64,000 nucleotides of DNA from Streptomyces asoensis (GTDB taxonomy: Bacteria > Actinomycetota > Actinomycetes > Streptomycetales > Streptomycetaceae). Below, in pieces: positions 16,425 through 25,562 of this stretch. Location of the stretch: positions 248,001 to 312,000 of the forward strand of contig NZ_BNEB01000001.1 in assembly GCF_016860545.1 (NCBI RefSeq). Reading direction: 5' to 3'. Position numbers and translations under genes: made by a program. The stretch's first letter is position 1. The number at the start of each line of letters is the position of its first letter. A model generated the notes under the pieces. The model saw nothing but the letters and a program-made list of their open reading frames with translations, had not been told where the DNA came from and made no database searches.

Positions 16425-18179
16425 GTGCCTCAACTTCGTCTCGCCCTGAACCAGATCGACTCGCGCGTCGGCGACCTCGCCGGCAACACCGAAACGATCC
16501 TCCGCTGGACCCGGCACTCCGCCGAACAGGGAGCGCACCTCGTGGCGTTCCCGGAGATGGCGCTGACCGGGTATCCCGTCGAGGACCTGGCCCTGCGCTC
16601 CTCCTTCGTGGAAGCCTCCCGCACGGCCCTGCGCGCGCTCGCCGCCCGCCTCGCCGACGAGGGCTTCGGCGCACTTCCGGTGCTCGTCGGCTACCTCGAC
16701 CGGTCCGAGGGCGGGCGCCCGAGGTTCGGCCGCCCGGCCGGCTCGCCGCGCAACGCGGCGGCGGTGCTGTACGGCGGCGAGGTGGTCCTGTCCTTCGCCA
16801 AGCACCACCTGCCCAACTACGGCGTCTTCGACGAGTTCCGCTACTTCGTGCCGGGCGACACCATGCCGGTGCTGCGGGTGCACGGCGTCGACGTGGCCCT
16901 CGCCATCTGCGAGGACCTCTGGCAGGACGGCGGCCGGGTGCCCGCGGCGCGCTCCGCGCAGGCGGGACTGCTGCTCTCCGTCAACGCCTCGCCCTACGAG
17001 CGCGACAAGGACGACACCCGGCTCGAGCTGGTCCGCAAGCGGGCCCAGGAGGCCGGCTGCACCACCGCCTACCTCGCGATGACGGGCGGCCAGGACGAGC
17101 TGGTGTTCGACGGCGACTCGATCGTCGTCGACCGGGACGGCGAGGTCGTGGCCCGGGCGCCGCAGTTCTCGGAAGGGTGCGTGGTCCTGGACCTGGACCT
17201 GCCCGCCGCCCCGGCCGACGCGCCGACGGGCGTCGTGGACGACGGTCTGCGCATCGACCGCGTGGTGCTGTCCGAGGAACCGCTGCCCGCCTACGAACCC
17301 GAGCTGAGCGGCGGGTACGCGGAGCGGCTGGACGACGCCGAGGAGATCTACTCGGCGCTGGTCGTGGGGCTGCGCGCCTATGTCGCGAAGAACGGTTTCC
17401 GCTCGGTGCTCATCGGGCTGTCGGGCGGTATCGACTCGGCGCTCGTCGCGGCGCTCGCGTGCGACGCGCTGGGCGCGGAGAACGTGTACGGCGTGTCGAT
17501 GCCGTCGAAGTACTCCTCCGAGCACTCGAAGGGGGACGCGGCGGAGCTGGCGCGCCGGACGGGCCTGCACCTGCGCACGGTCCCGATCGAGCCGATGTTC
17601 GACGCGTACATGGGCTCGCTCGGTCTGACGGGTCTGGCCGAGGAGAACCTCCAGTCCCGCCTGCGCGGCACGCTGCTGATGGCCCTCTCCAACCAGGAGG
17701 GCCACATCGTCCTCGCCCCCGGCAACAAGTCGGAGCTGGCGGTCGGTTACTCGACCCTGTACGGCGACTCGGTGGGCGCGTACGGCCCCATCAAGGACGT
17801 CTACAAGACGTGGATCTTCCGGCTGGCGGAGTGGCGCAACCGCGCCGCGGCGGAGCGGGGGCAGACCCCGCCGATCCCCGAGAACTCGATCACCAAGCCG
17901 CCGAGCGCGGAACTGCGCCCCGGCCAGGTGGACACCGACTCGCTCCCGGACTACCCGGTCCTGGACGCGATCCTCGAGCTGTACGTCGACCGGGACCAGG
18001 GCGCGGACGCGATCGTGGCGGCGGGCTACGACCGTGAGCTGGTCGTCAAGACCCTGCGCATGGTGGACACGGCCGAGTACAAGCGGCGCCAGTACCCGCC
18101 GGGCACGAAGATCTCGCCGAAGGGCTTCGGCAAGGACCGCCGCCTGCCGATCACGAACGGCTGGCGGGAGTCCGTCTGA
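16425..18179 (+). CDS. nadE: Glutamine-dependent NAD+ synthetase
   Basis: A 584-residue two-domain enzyme that makes NAD+ from nicotinate adenine dinucleotide, ATP and glutamine. The N-terminal nitrilase-type glutaminase (residues 1-270) shows the Glu-Lys-Cys set in FPEMALTGYP, KHHLPNYGVFDE and ALAICEDLW. The C-terminal synthetase (about 300-584) shows the ATP-pyrophosphatase loop LIGLSGGIDSALVAALA. The GTG at 16425 starts the conserved sequence MPQLRLALNQID and follows a -10 box with leaderless spacing; longer reading frames lack support. Two terminators follow. Confidence 0.96.
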   Translation: MPQLRLALNQIDSRVGDLAGNTETILRWTRHSAEQGAHLVAFPEMALTGYPVEDLALRSSFVEASRTALRALAARLADEGFGALPVLVGYLDRSEGGRPRFGRPAGSPRNAAAVLYGGEVVLSFAKHHLPNYGVFDEFRYFVPGDTMPVLRVHGVDVALAICEDLWQDGGRVPAARSAQAGLLLSVNASPYERDKDDTRLELVRKRAQEAGCTTAYLAMTGGQDELVFDGDSIVVDRDGEVVARAPQFSEGCVVLDLDLPAAPADAPTGVVDDGLRIDRVVLSEEPLPAYEPELSGGYAERLDDAEEIYSALVVGLRAYVAKNGFRSVLIGLSGGIDSALVAALACDALGAENVYGVSMPSKYSSEHSKGDAAELARRTGLHLRTVPIEPMFDAYMGSLGLTGLAEENLQSRLRGTLLMALSNQEGHIVLAPGNKSELAVGYSTLYGDSVGAYGPIKDVYKTWIFRLAEWRNRAAAERGQTPPIPENSITKPPSAELRPGQVDTDSLPDYPVLDAILELYVDRDQGADAIVAAGYDRELVVKTLRMVDTAEYKRRQYPPGTKISPKGFGKDRRLPITNGWRESV

Positions 18180-18194
18180 CCGCCCGCGCGACGG

Positions 18195-18239
18195 ACGACG
18201 CCCGGCACGGACGCGAGAGGCGTCCGGGCCGGGCGTCGT
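18195..18239 (+). terminator. Terminator after nadE
   Basis: ACGACGCCCGGC, one unpaired base, CGGACGC, GAGAG loop region, then the complementary arms ending GCCGGGCGTCGT; about 19 paired bases, starting 15 bp after the stop. Confidence 0.85.
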
Positions 18240-18264
18240 GCGTCGCGGACCCCCGGCACGCCCG

Positions 18265-18302
18265 CGCCCGACGCCCGGAGGGAGGCCTCCGGGTGTCGGG
18301 CG
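18265..18302 (-). terminator. Second hairpin between convergent nadE and MFS genes
   Basis: CCCGGAGG (18274-18281) pairs with CCTCCGGG (18286-18293), extended by CGCCCGACG against TGTCGGGCG with one G-U pair. It most likely serves the minus-strand MFS gene, 28 bp past its stop. Confidence 0.75.
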
Positions 18303-18330
18303 GGTGCGGGGTCGGCGCGGTGGGGCGGGC

Positions 18331-19557
18331 TCAGTGGCGGGCCGCCGCCTCCGCGGCGGCGCGCGGCACATGGGTCGCGACGACGCGCTCGCGGCCGCCC
18401 GTCCGCGGGGCACGGCGCGCGTCGACCGCGGCGGCGACACCGGCCACGGCCAGGCCCAGGACGGCCAGGGCCGCGCCCGCCAGCGCGGGCGAGGTGGTAC
18501 CGAACCCGGCCGCGAGGGCCAGGCCGCCGATCCAGGCACCGCCGGCGTTGGCCATGTTGAAGGCCGCCTGGTTGGCGGAGGAGGCGAGGGACGGGCCCGC
18601 GGCCGCCTTCTCCATCACCATCAGGTTGAGCGGCGAACCCGTCACGAAGGCGGCGACGCCCAGCAGGACGACGGCCAGCGCTCCGCCCCAGGCCGTCGCC
18701 ATCAGCAGCGGGAACAGGGCCAGGACCAGGGCGAGCGAGGTCAGTCCGGCGAACAGGGTGGGACGCATCGCGTGGTCGGCGAGACGGCCGCCGAGCAGGT
18801 TGCCGATGGTGGCGCCGACCCCGAACAGCGCGAGCAGCAGCGTGACGCTGGAGTCGGCGTAGCCCGCGGAGTCCGTGAGCATCGGGGTGATGTAGCTGTA
18901 CGCGGAGAACAGCGCGCCGAAGCCGGCCACCGTGGTGCCGAGCGCGAGCCACACCGGCAGGGAGCGCAGGGCGGCGAGTTCACGGCGCAGCCCGGCCGCG
19001 GGCGCCTGACCGCGGTCGTGCGGGATCAGCAGGGCCAGGGAGGCTATCGCCGCGAGGCCGATGGCGCTGACGCCGAGGAAGGTCGCCCGCCAGCCGAGGT
19101 GCTGGCCCATGAGGGTGGCGACGGGGACGCCCGCGATGTTGGCGACGGTCAGGCCGAGGAACATCAGCGACACCGAGCGGGCCTTGCGCTCGGGGGCGAC
19201 CAGGCCGGTGGCCACCACCGCGCCCACGCCGAAGAAGGCGCCGTGCGGGAGGCCGCTGACGAAGCGGGCGGCGAGCAGGGAGTCGTAGCCGGGGGCGAAG
19301 GACGACAGGGCGTTGCCCGCGACGAAGAGGCCCATGAGGGAGATCAGGACGGTCCGGCGGGACATCCGGGCCGTCGCGGCGGCCAGCAGCGGCGCGCCGA
19401 TGACGACGCCGAGCGCGTACGCGGAGACCAGGTGTCCGGCGGTCGGGATCGAGACATGCAGGTCGTCCGCGACGTCGGGCAGCAGGCCCATCATCACGAA
19501 CTCCGTGGTGCCGATTCCGAAGGCACCCACGGCCAGGGCGAGCAGGGCCAGGGGCAT
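18331..19557 (-). CDS. MFS transporter (DHA1, AraJ/CmlR-like)
   Basis: A 408-residue major-facilitator protein with 12 predicted membrane helices. It opens LALLALAVGAFGIGTTEFVM, typical of the AraJ/YdhP/CmlR branch of drug or sugar exporters. Loop 2-3 has the MFS motif A remnant ARMSRRTVLISLMGLFV. Substrate unknown. AAAGG lies about 11 nt before the ATG. The promoter contains a perfect CATACG-ttt-CGTATG palindrome 39 bp upstream, so a dimeric repressor probably controls it; no regulator gene adjoins it. Confidence 0.9.
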   Translation of the reverse strand: MPLALLALAVGAFGIGTTEFVMMGLLPDVADDLHVSIPTAGHLVSAYALGVVIGAPLLAAATARMSRRTVLISLMGLFVAGNALSSFAPGYDSLLAARFVSGLPHGAFFGVGAVVATGLVAPERKARSVSLMFLGLTVANIAGVPVATLMGQHLGWRATFLGVSAIGLAAIASLALLIPHDRGQAPAAGLRRELAALRSLPVWLALGTTVAGFGALFSAYSYITPMLTDSAGYADSSVTLLLALFGVGATIGNLLGGRLADHAMRPTLFAGLTSLALVLALFPLLMATAWGGALAVVLLGVAAFVTGSPLNLMVMEKAAAGPSLASSANQAAFNMANAGGAWIGGLALAAGFGTTSPALAGAALAVLGLAVAGVAAAVDARRAPRTGGRERVVATHVPRAAAEAAARH

Positions 19558-19595
19558 GGAGGACTTGCCTTTCAGGGAGAGCGGGTTCCGTTCAT

Positions 19596-19610
19596 CATAC
19601 GTTTCGTATG
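19596..19610 (-). promoter_or_regulatory. Palindromic operator upstream of the MFS gene
   Basis: CATACG-TTT-CGTATG is a perfect 6-bp inverted repeat, 39 bp upstream of the ATG in an AT-richer stretch. The layout fits a TetR/MarR/PadR-type repressor site overlapping the promoter. Confidence 0.6.
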
Positions 19611-19665
19611 TTCAAGTACGGAACAAAGTCTCCCCGGCCCGCTATTCCGGCGGGTGACCGCCCGG

Positions 19666-20727
19666 TTAAGGTGTGGTGACCTTCACACGCGCCGCCACCG
19701 GCAGATGGTCGCTGCCGGTCTGCGGGAGCGTCCAGGAGGTGACCGGCTCGACGCCCTTCACCATGATCTGGTCGATCCGCGCCATCGGGAACGACGCGGG
19801 CCAGCTGAAGCCGAAGCCGCTGCCCGCCGCCCCTTGCGTGGAACGCATCTGGGAGGTCACGGCGTTGAGGGAACGGTCGTTCATGGTGCCGTTGAGGTCG
19901 CCGAGCAGGACCACCCGGGTCAGCCTCTCGCCGGCGATCGCCTCACCCAGCGCGTCGGCGCTCTTGTCGCGCTGACGGGCGGTGAACCCGGCCTGGAGCT
20001 TGACCCGCACCGAGGGCAGATGGGCGACGTAGACGGCGACCTCGCCGCCGGGCGCCGCGACCGTCGCCCGCATCGCGCGCGTCCAGCCCAGCTTGATGTC
20101 CACGGGCTTCACCCCGCTCAGCGGGTACCTGCTCCACAGGCCGACCGTGCCCTGCACCGAGTGGTACCGGTACGTCGCCGCCAGCGCCTTCTCGTACACC
20201 GGCACCGCCGTGGCGGTCAGCTCCTCCAGCGCCAGCACGTCGGCCTCGGACGCGGCCACGTCACGGGCGGTGCCGGCGGGATCCGGGTTGTCGGCGTTGA
20301 CGTTGTGGGTGGCGACGGTCAGCTCGCCGCCGCTGCCCGTCTTGTCGCCGAGCAGCCCGCCGAAGAGGTTCAGCCAGACGACCGCCGGGAGGATCACGGC
20401 GATCAGCGCGATCGCGGATCTGCGCACCAGCGCGAGCACCAGCAGCACCGGCACGAACACGCCGATCCACGGCAGGAACGTCTCCGTGAGGCTGCCGAGG
20501 TTGCCGTAGCGGTTGGGGATGCGCGAGTGCACCAGCATCACCAGGGAGAACGCCAGCGCGAACCCGGTGAGGACCAGACCCCGCCGCCAGATACGCGGAT
20601 CGCCGCGCCACCCCGCGCCCATCCGGCCGAGCAGGGTGCCGATCAGGCGCCGGAGCCGAACCTTCCGGGGCTCGGGACCCGAGCCTCCGTCGCCGTCCGT
20701 CTCCGTCATGTACGCCTGCTGCGCCAT
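19666..20727 (-). CDS. Membrane-anchored endonuclease/exonuclease/phosphatase (EEP) family protein
   Basis: A 353-residue protein with three N-terminal hydrophobic helices (residues about 50-125), then an EEP hydrolase domain outside the membrane. Active-site motifs are visible in order: THNVN, VLALEELTA (metal Glu), LLGDLNGT (catalytic Asp/Asn), RIDQIMV and GSDHLPV (Asp-His). The fold covers DNases, sphingomyelinases and inositol-phosphate phosphatases; a phosphodiesterase acting at the cell surface is plausible, but the substrate is unknown. GTGAGG precedes the ATG at 20727; a second Met at codon 7 is possible. Confidence 0.87.
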   Translation of the reverse strand: MAQQAYMTETDGDGGSGPEPRKVRLRRLIGTLLGRMGAGWRGDPRIWRRGLVLTGFALAFSLVMLVHSRIPNRYGNLGSLTETFLPWIGVFVPVLLVLALVRRSAIALIAVILPAVVWLNLFGGLLGDKTGSGGELTVATHNVNADNPDPAGTARDVAASEADVLALEELTATAVPVYEKALAATYRYHSVQGTVGLWSRYPLSGVKPVDIKLGWTRAMRATVAAPGGEVAVYVAHLPSVRVKLQAGFTARQRDKSADALGEAIAGERLTRVVLLGDLNGTMNDRSLNAVTSQMRSTQGAAGSGFGFSWPASFPMARIDQIMVKGVEPVTSWTLPQTGSDHLPVAARVKVTTP

Positions 20728-20778
20728 ACCGTCGCCTCACCGCCTGCCGTGCACACCGTCCGTCCCCCGGGTACGACC

Positions 20779-21591
20779 CTAGGGGATGATCGGCTCCGAT
20801 CTCGCCGTCCCGTGACGGCCGTACGGGATCGAGGACGACCGGGGCGGTCCCGCGGGTTCCGGTCCCGGGCCCTGTGACCCGGTCTGTGACGAAACGCGCA
20901 CATCCGCCTGTGCGCCGGGGGAACTGACGGGCCGTAGCCCGGCGAGCAGCGCGTCGACGATGCGCTCCGGAAGTTCTTCGGAGAGGTCGGCCTCGGGGCG
21001 CAGGATCGCGCGCACCAGCATGGGGCCGACGAACATGTCGTTCAGGAGTTCCAGGTCCAGGTCGGCGCGGAGCTCGCCGTTCTCCTGGCCCCTGCGCAGG
21101 ACCTCGGCGCCCATCCGGCGCCGGGGTTCTATCGCGGTCTTGTGGTACGCCGCCCAGATCTTCGGGCTGCTCTTCATCTGGGCGTGCACGTTGTGCAGGA
21201 TCGCCGAGGAACGGTTGGCCAGGCCCCGCCGGCGCAGCGCCTCCAGCAGCACGATCAGGTCCTCCCGCATGGAGGTGCCGGGGAGTTCGGGATCCTGCGG
21301 CTCGGCGGCGCGCAGCACATCGACGAAGAGTGCCTCCTTGCCGCTCCAGCGGCGGTAGATGGCGGCCTTGCCGACACCCGCGGTGCGGGCGATGCGCTCG
21401 ATGGAGATCTCGGCGAGCGGGACGCCGTCCTCCAGCAGCTTCATCGTGCCCTCGATGATGGCCCGTTCGACGGCCTCGCTGCGGGGCCGCCCCCGCACGG
21501 GCTGCTCCGCGCCGGCCTCCGGGACGGGATGCGGTGTGCCGGTGATCCGTGTGGTCACCGTGTCGGTGCTCCCCCTGTCGGCGAGGCTCAC
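20779..21591 (-). CDS. TetR-family repressor of the adjacent DHA2 pump
   Basis: A 270-residue regulator. The HTH domain spans residues about 38-85 (RAIIEGTMKLLEDG; IERIARTAGVGKAAIYRRWS). The C-terminal ligand domain resembles the TetR_C_16/ethionamide-regulator type. The last 50 residues (Gly/Pro/Ser-rich) are unusual and probably disordered. The GTG at 21591 is preferred because AAAGGA lies 8 nt upstream. It follows the DHA2 transporter gene on the same strand with an 89-bp gap. A perfect 11-bp-arm operator lies before that transporter, so the protein very probably represses the pair. Confidence 0.88.
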   Translation of the reverse strand: MSLADRGSTDTVTTRITGTPHPVPEAGAEQPVRGRPRSEAVERAIIEGTMKLLEDGVPLAEISIERIARTAGVGKAAIYRRWSGKEALFVDVLRAAEPQDPELPGTSMREDLIVLLEALRRRGLANRSSAILHNVHAQMKSSPKIWAAYHKTAIEPRRRMGAEVLRRGQENGELRADLDLELLNDMFVGPMLVRAILRPEADLSEELPERIVDALLAGLRPVSSPGAQADVRVSSQTGSQGPGPEPAGPPRSSSIPYGRHGTARSEPIIP

Positions 21592-21680
21592 GTCGTCGGT
21601 CCTTTCGTCGCACTGGGGGAATTGTCGCCGAGAGGCCGGCCGGCGGGACGGCGGCTCCCGGCCGCCGTCCCGCCGCCGTC

Positions 21681-23273
21681 CTACGGCTCCACCCGCTCCA
21701 GTTCCTCCTTCGTGGTGTCCTCGGCCGCCGGCTTCGGCCTGCCCGGCAGGAACAACGCCACCACGACGGCGCCCGCGAATGCCACCACGGCCCCGCACAG
21801 CGCGGTCACGTGCATGGCGTGCAGGAAGGCGTCGTTGGCGGGGCCGACCAGCGACCGGCCCCGTTCGCCGAGTTTCGCGGCGACGCCCAGGGTCGCCTCG
21901 ATGGACTCGCCCGCCGTGTCGCGCACGCCCGCGGGCAGCGCGCCGAGGTGGCCCTCGATGCCGTTGCGGTAGGACGTGGACAGCACGGACCCGAGGACGG
22001 CGATGCCGAGCGCGCCGCCGACCTGACGGAAGGTGTTGCTCAGCGCGGAGGCGGAACCGGCCTTCTCGCGGGGCAGGGCCTGCATGATGACGACACTGGT
22101 CGGGGTCATCACGTGGGCCATGCCGGCGCCCATGAAGAAGAAGACGACCTCGAGGAGCCAGATCGGGGTGTCGGCGTCCAGCGTGGCGAACGCGGCCAGA
22201 GTCGTGGCGAGGACGAGCATCGCCCCCGTGGTCGTCGCCCTGATCCCTATGCGGTCGACGACCAGCCGGGCCCGCGGGGCGAAGATCAGCTGCGCGGCGG
22301 CCAGCGGCAGCATCAGCAGGCCGGTCTGGAGCGGCGAGTAGCCGCGCACGCTCTGGGTGTAGAAGACCGAGAAGAAGGTGACGCCCATGAGCGCGAAGAA
22401 CACCAGGGCGATGACCGCTATGGCGGCGGAGAACACCTTGTTCTTGAAGTAGTCCATGTCGACGGACGGGTGGTCGCTGCGCTTCTCGTGCACCACGAAC
22501 GCCACGAGCACGGCCAGGCCGGCCCCGGTGGTCGCGAGCACGGTCGCGTCGGTGAAGTCGGCCAGCTCGCCGCCCTTGATGATGCCGTAGACGAGCAGCA
22601 CCAGGCCGACGACGGACAGGGCGACGCCGACCAGGTCGATACGGCCCGGGTTCGGGTCGCGGGACTCGGGCACCAGCCACAGCATCAGCCCGAGCGCGAG
22701 CAGGACGATCGGCACGTTGATGAGGAAGACCGAGCCCCACCAGAAGTGGTCGAGGAGGAGACCGCCGGTGATGGGTCCGATGGCGATGGCGAGGCCGACG
22801 CCGCCGGCCCAGATGCCGATCGCCTTGGGCTGCTCCTCGCGCTCGAAGACGTTCATCAGCACGGCGAGGGTCGCCGGCATCACGAAGGCCGCGCCAAGGG
22901 CCATCAGCGCGCGGAAGGCGATGAGCTGGGCGGGCGAGCCGGATTCCGCGGCGAGCGCCGAGCCGATGCCGAAGACGGCGAGTCCGCCGAGCAGGACCCG
23001 CTTGCGGCCGAAGCGGTCACCGAGGAGACCGGCGGAGAACAGCAGTCCCGCGAAGACGAGCGTGTAGGCGTTGATCGCCCACTCCAGCTCGCTCTGGGTG
23101 GCGCCGAGGCCGGTGGGCGCGGGGGTCGAGATCGTCTTGATCGCGACGTTCAGGATCGAGTTGTCGAGCACCACGATCAGCAGGCTCAGCATCAGGACAC
23201 CGAGGATGGCCCAGCGACGCCGGTGCACCGCCTCCGGTATGCGCGGTGCGGTCGGGACGGCAGGAGTAGTCAT
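21681..23273 (-). CDS. DHA2-family (EmrB/QacA-type) multidrug MFS transporter
   Basis: A 530-residue transporter with 14 predicted helices. It shows the DHA2 signatures [13 protein letters not shown] (TM1), [20 protein letters not shown] (motif A) and [19 protein letters not shown] (motif before TM6). Such pumps expel cationic drugs or antibiotics by proton antiport. The promoter holds a perfect TetR-type operator, and the TetR gene lies just downstream. Little ribosome-site signal precedes the ATG, so the transcript may be leaderless. Confidence 0.93.
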   Translation of the reverse strand: MTTPAVPTAPRIPEAVHRRRWAILGVLMLSLLIVVLDNSILNVAIKTISTPAPTGLGATQSELEWAINAYTLVFAGLLFSAGLLGDRFGRKRVLLGGLAVFGIGSALAAESGSPAQLIAFRALMALGAAFVMPATLAVLMNVFEREEQPKAIGIWAGGVGLAIAIGPITGGLLLDHFWWGSVFLINVPIVLLALGLMLWLVPESRDPNPGRIDLVGVALSVVGLVLLVYGIIKGGELADFTDATVLATTGAGLAVLVAFVVHEKRSDHPSVDMDYFKNKVFSAAIAVIALVFFALMGVTFFSVFYTQSVRGYSPLQTGLLMLPLAAAQLIFAPRARLVVDRIGIRATTTGAMLVLATTLAAFATLDADTPIWLLEVVFFFMGAGMAHVMTPTSVVIMQALPREKAGSASALSNTFRQVGGALGIAVLGSVLSTSYRNGIEGHLGALPAGVRDTAGESIEATLGVAAKLGERGRSLVGPANDAFLHAMHVTALCGAVVAFAGAVVVALFLPGRPKPAAEDTTKEELERVEP

Positions 23274-23294
23274 GGGGTCGAGCCTAGGACACTT

Positions 23295-23319
23295 TCGATA
23301 CGAGACCGTCTCGTATCGA
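23295..23319 (-). promoter_or_regulatory. Perfect TetR operator
   Basis: TCGATACGAGA-CCG-TCTCGTATCGA: 11-bp perfect arms with a 3-bp centre, 22 bp upstream of the pump start. It is the likely binding site of the TetR encoded at 20779-21591. Confidence 0.9.
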
Positions 23320-23502
23320 TTCCGCGGCGGGTTTTCTTACTGAGGCTTTACCCGGGCCCGACCGGGGCTCCACCCGGCTCCGACCGGACTGAGGTCTTGC
23401 CCACAGGGGGCGCCCTGGCCCTCCCTGGCACGAGGTGCCACCATGGGTGGTGGTCCGGGGACGCCGTGAGGGCGCCTCGAGATGACGTTAGGAGCCGGTG
23501 CA

Positions 23503-24366
23503 ATGACGCAGCTTTCGGCTGCCCGCAACACCCCCGACGGCAGCAAGGCGCTGTACGGGGGCAAGGGCACACGCCGTATCACCGTCCGCGACCTCGCCCT
23601 CGCCAAGGAGCGCGGCGAGAAGTGGCCCATGCTCACCGCCTACGACGCGATGACCGCGTCCGTGTTCGACGAGGCCGGGATCCCGGTCATGCTGGTGGGC
23701 GACTCGGCGGGCAACTGCCACCTGGGGTACGAGACGACCGTCCCCGTCACCCTCGACGAGATGACCATGCTGTCGGCGGCGGTCGTACGGGGCACCAGCC
23801 GTGCGCTGATCGTCGGCGACCTGCCCTTCGGCTCCTACCAGGAGGGGCCGGTCCAGGCGCTGCGCAGCGCGACCCGGCTGGTGAAGGAGGCCGGGGTCGG
23901 CGCCGTGAAGCTGGAGGGCGGCGAGCGCTCGCACCGGCAGATCGAACTGCTGGTGGAGTCCGGGATCCCGGTGATGGCGCACATCGGCCTGACCCCGCAG
24001 TCGGTGAACGCGATGGGGTACCGCGTGCAGGGGCGCGGCGAGGAGGCGGCCCAGCAGCTGCTGCGGGACGCGAAGTCCGTCCAGGACGCCGGCGCGTTCG
24101 CGGTGGTGCTGGAACTGGTTCCGGCGGAGCTCGCGGCCGAGGTGACCCGGGTGCTGCACATCCCGACCGTGGGTATCGGCGCCGGACCCGAGACGGACGC
24201 CCAGGTGCTGGTGTGGACCGACATGCTCGGGCTGACCGCAGGCCGGGTGCCGAAGTTCGTCAAGCAGTACGCGGACCTGCGCAAGGTCATGGGCGACGCG
24301 GCGAAGGCGTTCGCCGAGGACGTCGTGGGCGGAACGTTCCCGCAGGACGAGCACAGCGTCCACTGA
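23503..24366 (+). CDS. panB: 3-methyl-2-oxobutanoate hydroxymethyltransferase (ketopantoate hydroxymethyltransferase)
   Basis: A 287-residue enzyme that makes ketopantoate from alpha-ketoisovalerate and 5,10-methylene-tetrahydrofolate, the first step to pantothenate and CoA. Seen: TAYDAMTASVFDEAGIPVML, VGDSAGNCHLGYETT (metal Asp), GDLPFGSYQ, GAVKLEGG, MAHIGLTPQSV and GIGAGPETDAQVLVWTDMLG. The ATG at 23503 has AGGAG 8 nt upstream; an in-frame ATG seven codons earlier lacks one. About 25 N-terminal residues precede the TIM barrel. Monocistronic with a strong terminator. Confidence 0.97.
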   Translation: MTQLSAARNTPDGSKALYGGKGTRRITVRDLALAKERGEKWPMLTAYDAMTASVFDEAGIPVMLVGDSAGNCHLGYETTVPVTLDEMTMLSAAVVRGTSRALIVGDLPFGSYQEGPVQALRSATRLVKEAGVGAVKLEGGERSHRQIELLVESGIPVMAHIGLTPQSVNAMGYRVQGRGEEAAQQLLRDAKSVQDAGAFAVVLELVPAELAAEVTRVLHIPTVGIGAGPETDAQVLVWTDMLGLTAGRVPKFVKQYADLRKVMGDAAKAFAEDVVGGTFPQDEHSVH

Positions 24367-24382
24367 GCCATCGCAGCACCAC

Positions 24383-24418
24383 AGCAGCCCGCCGATCTTC
24401 CCCCGTCGGCGGGCTGCT
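24383..24418 (+). terminator. Terminator after panB
   Basis: Perfect 13-bp arms AGCAGCCCGCCGA (24383-24395) and TCGGCGGGCTGCT (24406-24418) around a pyrimidine-rich 10-nt loop, 17 bp after the stop. Confidence 0.92.
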
Positions 24419-24444
24419 CCCTTTCCGGAGGTCCGCCGGGCGCG

Positions 24445-24515
24445 TGTCGGAGACATGTCGGGCGCGTGCCGGTCGCCGCCGGTCCCTGTAGGCGTCCTGT
24501 CGGTGGTTTGTCGGT
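24445..24515 (+). promoter_or_regulatory. Two pairs of SARP-style heptamer direct repeats
   Basis: TGTCGG occurs at 24445, 24456, 24498 and 24509: two pairs, each with an 11-bp period (heptamer TGTCGGN plus a 4-bp spacer). This is the known architecture of SARP activator sites. The proximal pair ends 9 bp before a weak -10-like GACTGT (24525-24530), which itself ends 7 bp before the transporter ATG. A large SARP-like regulator is encoded convergently just past the transporter. Confidence 0.55.
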
Positions 24516-24536
24516 GGGGGTTGCGACTGTTCCGGC

Positions 24537-25562
24537 ATGACACGAATCGACAAGAACCCCAGTGGCGCACGGAGCGCTGTGACCGTTCGGGGGTTGGTCA
24601 AGCACTACGGCGAGACCAAGGCACTGGACGGCGTCGACCTCGATGTACGGGCGGGCACCGTGATGGGGGTCCTCGGGCCGAACGGCGCCGGGAAGACCAC
24701 CCTCGTCCGGATCCTGTCCACCCTGCTGGCCGCCGACAGCGGGCACGCGACCGTCGCGGGCTACGACGTGGCACGCCAGCCCCGGCAGCTGCGCCGGGTG
24801 ATCGGCCTCACCGGCCAGTACGCCTCGGTGGACGAGAAGCTCCCCGGGTGGGAGAACCTCTACCTGATCGGGCGGCTGCTGGACCTGCCCCGCAAGGAGG
24901 CCAGGACCCGGGCCGACGAGCTCCTCGAACGGTTCTCGCTCACCGAGGCCGCCAAGCGGCCCGCCGGGACGTACTCGGGCGGTATGCGGCGCCGCCTCGA
25001 CCTCGCCGCCTCGATGATCGGCCGGCCGCAGGTGCTGTTCCTGGACGAGCCGACCACCGGGCTCGACCCCCGCACCCGCAACGAGGTGTGGACCGAGGTC
25101 AAGGCGATGGTCGGGGACGGGGTCACCGTGCTGCTGACCACGCAGTACATGGAGGAGGCCGAGCAGCTCGCCTCCGAGCTGACCGTCGTGGACCGGGGCA
25201 AGGTCATCGCGAAGGGCGGCATCGAGGAGCTGAAGTCCCGGGTCGGCGGCCGGACGCTGCGGGTACGGCCCGCCGATCCGCTGCACCTGCGGCCGCTGGC
25301 GAGCTGGCTCGACGAACTCGGCATCACCGGGCTCGCCACCAGCGTCGTGGACGCCGAACGCGGTTCGGTGCTCGTGCCGGTGCTCAGCGACGAGCAGCTG
25401 ACCGCCGTGATCGGCGCGGTCACCGCGCGCGGCATCACCCTCTCCTCCCTCACCACCGAACTCCCCAGCCTGGACGAGGTCTTCCTGTCCCTCACCGGCC
25501 ACCGTGCCAGTGCCCCGCAGGACGACCGCCCCACCGAGACCCGCGAGGAGGTCGCCGTATGA
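24537..25562 (+). CDS. DrrA-like ABC transporter ATP-binding protein
   Basis: A 341-residue ABC ATPase of the daunorubicin-resistance (DrrA) type. Walker A is GPNGAGKTT (residues about 46-54), signature YSGGMRRRLDLA, Walker B VLFLDEPTTGLD, with the H-loop replaced by TTQYMEEAEQLA as is usual in DrrA proteins. The C-terminal 100 residues are the DrrA-specific domain ending LDEVFLSLTGH. It would power export of a lipophilic compound with the permease encoded next; the genes overlap as ATGA. No ribosome site is seen, and the promoter spacing suggests a leaderless message. Confidence 0.95.
   Translation: MTRIDKNPSGARSAVTVRGLVKHYGETKALDGVDLDVRAGTVMGVLGPNGAGKTTLVRILSTLLAADSGHATVAGYDVARQPRQLRRVIGLTGQYASVDEKLPGWENLYLIGRLLDLPRKEARTRADELLERFSLTEAAKRPAGTYSGGMRRRLDLAASMIGRPQVLFLDEPTTGLDPRTRNEVWTEVKAMVGDGVTVLLTTQYMEEAEQLASELTVVDRGKVIAKGGIEELKSRVGGRTLRVRPADPLHLRPLASWLDELGITGLATSVVDAERGSVLVPVLSDEQLTAVIGAVTARGITLSSLTTELPSLDEVFLSLTGHRASAPQDDRPTETREEVAV

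Noticed and set aside
16227..18539. 770-codon minus-strand frame opposite nadE
   Set aside because: Antisense shadow; crosses the nadE terminators and has no family features.
21549..24491. 980-codon plus-strand frame across the DHA2 pump and panB
   Set aside because: Passes through the palindromic operator and out of frame through panB; low-complexity composition.
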